Source: Legionella sp. PATHC035 (GTDB lineage Bacteria > Pseudomonadota > Gammaproteobacteria > Legionellales > Legionellaceae). From it: 64,000 nucleotides of DNA. Both the position numbers and the translations under genes were made by a program. The DNA lies in the NCBI RefSeq assembly GCF_026191115.1, contig NZ_JAPHOT010000002.1, positions 1-64,000 on the forward strand. The letters are read 5' to 3'. The notes below the pieces were generated by a model. That model worked only from the letters and a program-made list of their open reading frames with translations. It was not told the DNA's origin and ran no database searches. Positions 62,848 to 64,000 of the stretch are shown here, in pieces; positions within the stretch are counted from its first letter, which is position 1; each line of letters opens with the position of its first letter.

Positions 62848-63723
62848 TTATTCACGAACACTGCGCAAAATTTTCTCACCATGGTTAATGAGCAACGAGA
62901 TATGTCCTTCATGATCCAAAACTTTTAGTGAGGCGTTAGGGATTAATTTTGCATAAAGATTGGCATGAGCTAACGGAGCTTGTTTATCTAATCTACCTTG
63001 CCAAATGACAACAGGGCACTTTATATGGCTCATATCAAATCCCCAAGGCTTTAGGCTTAATTGAATTTCTTGAGATACGCCTGTAATACCACCTTTAAAA
63101 GCCTCTAACGATGATTGGATAAATAAATCACCAGCTTCTGTGTCACCTAAAATACGCTGATCTACCTCTGACATTTTACTCGTCATTTTTTTTAATATCC
63201 CGGGTTTTTTCAGCATCAAAAACATGAGATTTACCATGACGGTAGCAATTGGGGGTATTGCTTTAATCATTTTATTTATAAACCGCTGTCCTCGTCCTAG
63301 ACTTGCTGTAGCCTCAGGTATTTCAAAAGGCCCCATACCTGAGACAATCGCTATTTTATTTAACCGATGAGGTATTTTATATCCACATCCTGCAACAAAA
63401 GGAGCTCCACCAGAGTGACCTATAATAGAAAATTTAGGGATACCTAAGTAATTGGCAAGAGCCTCAACATCATCAGCCCATGAAAGAATAGTGCGCGTTG
63501 GATGTTTAGAAGATAAACCCATTCCTGGTCTATCAATACTAATTAATCGATAATGATTTAAACATGCTATATTTTCCCAATGCCCAGCCTCAAGCCTAGA
63601 ACCTGGAAGTCCATGAAAATAAAAAACTACCTCTCCTTTTGGATCTCCAAACTCAGCATATCCAAGTGTTCTGCCATCGTTTAACAGAATAGTAGAATTA
63701 GTAAAGCAAATTTTGGTATTCAT
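62848..63723 (-). CDS. Alpha/beta hydrolase
   Basis: 291 aa. Oxyanion HGLPG (37-41), nucleophile elbow GHSGG with Ser104, acid Asp in WQGRLDKQAP and catalytic His in LDHEGHISL. Looks complete. Substrate unknown; such esterase/lipase-like enzymes are broad. Confidence 0.88.
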   Translation of the reverse strand: MNTKICFTNSTILLNDGRTLGYAEFGDPKGEVVFYFHGLPGSRLEAGHWENIACLNHYRLISIDRPGMGLSSKHPTRTILSWADDVEALANYLGIPKFSIIGHSGGAPFVAGCGYKIPHRLNKIAIVSGMGPFEIPEATASLGRGQRFINKMIKAIPPIATVMVNLMFLMLKKPGILKKMTSKMSEVDQRILGDTEAGDLFIQSSLEAFKGGITGVSQEIQLSLKPWGFDMSHIKCPVVIWQGRLDKQAPLAHANLYAKLIPNASLKVLDHEGHISLLINHGEKILRSVRE

Positions 63724-63780
63724 AATAATTTCCCAGAAAGATAGTGCTCTACTGATGCTTCTATCAGCAGAGCAAGATGA

Positions 63781-64000
63781 TCACGATAGCTTACGTTCAG
63801 CAAAAACTCTCATAGCAGCTACCAAATAATCAACCAAACCAGGGTGATATTTATTATAAAATAATCGAAAATCTGGATGGTCCAGGTACATTTTTCCAAG
63901 TCCTAAATATGTCTCCTTTGTTGGTGTCCAAAAATTATTAACCCAATCGTAATGTTCTTGGATTAATGCCTGAACCTCATCCGAATCAGTCCTAACTCCT
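63781..64000 (-). CDS. TipAS-domain regulator C-terminus (MerR family), 5' partial
   Basis: The frame runs in from the right edge and ends at TGA 63781-63783. It reads VRTDSDEVQALIQEHYDWVN NFWTPTKETYLGLGKMYLDH PDFRLFYNKYHPGLVDYLVA AMRVFAERKLS. This is the TipAS antibiotic-recognition domain (EVQAL.E.HY.WV..FWTP....Y.GLG.MY..DPRF...YD...PGL..YL..AM). In TipA proteins it follows a MerR DNA-binding domain, which would be outside the window. Confidence 0.8.
   Translation of the reverse strand, partial: GVRTDSDEVQALIQEHYDWVNNFWTPTKETYLGLGKMYLDHPDFRLFYNKYHPGLVDYLVAAMRVFAERKLS

Overview
The window is AT-rich bacterial DNA that reads as a gammaproteobacterium, most likely a Legionella or close relative. 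That assignment is inference from the mix of genes (acetoacetyl-CoA reductase, Sel1-repeat protein, Legionella-like accessory genes and toxin-antitoxin types). No rRNA or tRNA gene was seen to anchor it. Almost the whole window is accessory: metal and arsenic resistance, recombinases, toxin-antitoxin modules and many broken genes.

Layout. 1-10.8 kb: the 3' part of a CopA-CopB fusion with a Met-rich 18-bp tandem repeat, a decayed cupredoxin, phaB, a cold-shock gene, a Sel1-repeat protein, a lipoprotein, and a complete cusCBA-type Cu/Ag efflux operon whose CusB carries a CusF-like domain. 11-18.6 kb: a frameshifted toxin with its antitoxin, YkvA and PAP2 membrane proteins, and a one-direction cluster of DUF190, CPA2 antiporter, UspA, MFS, HAD and a catalytically intact enolase. 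18.8-23 kb: remnants (transposase pieces, a truncated permease, a decayed HigB-like toxin beside an intact antitoxin), an ORF6N protein, and a tyrosine recombinase translationally coupled to a WGR-domain protein. 23.8-27.1 kb: arsR-arsI-arsC-acr3 plus a second arsenite-type permease. 27.3-31.36 kb: a Tn3-family transposon with unusually long 64-bp perfect inverted repeats and a duplicated tail of tnpA at the far end.

31.4-37.4 kb: a twice-frameshifted gene, a truncated Abi_2 gene, two unknown membrane proteins, a second tyrosine recombinase and a DUF1016/YhcG-type PDDEXK nuclease, among strong hairpins. 37.7-56.9 kb: a roughly 19-kb block bounded by inverted relics of the same integrase 3' end. 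It holds MazG-like, YafQ/DinJ-like, a BigR-like ArsR regulator with TolC and RND genes, small membrane proteins and lipoproteins, a Zn/Cd P1B ATPase with a zinc-ribbon protein and ArsR repressor, a czcCBA operon, a solute-binding protein and a PepSY protein. 57.3-64 kb: a 5'-truncated IS5-family element, a scar region of frameshifted or fused genes (VOC, DHFR-like, methyltransferase), GNAT, DUF3987, PNPOx-like, YqfO-like, a truncated VOC gene, an alpha/beta hydrolase and the 3' end of a TipAS-domain gene.

Taken together, the window looks like stacked mobile elements supplying Cu/Ag (CusABC, CopA/B), As (Ars) and Zn/Cd/Co (CadA/Czc) detoxification, with many gene-inactivating single-base changes in A or T runs. 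The integrase-tail inverted repeats around 37.7 and 56.8 kb, the Tn3 element with the duplicated tnpA tail, and the adaptor-less BigR-like RND operon are the least ordinary observations.
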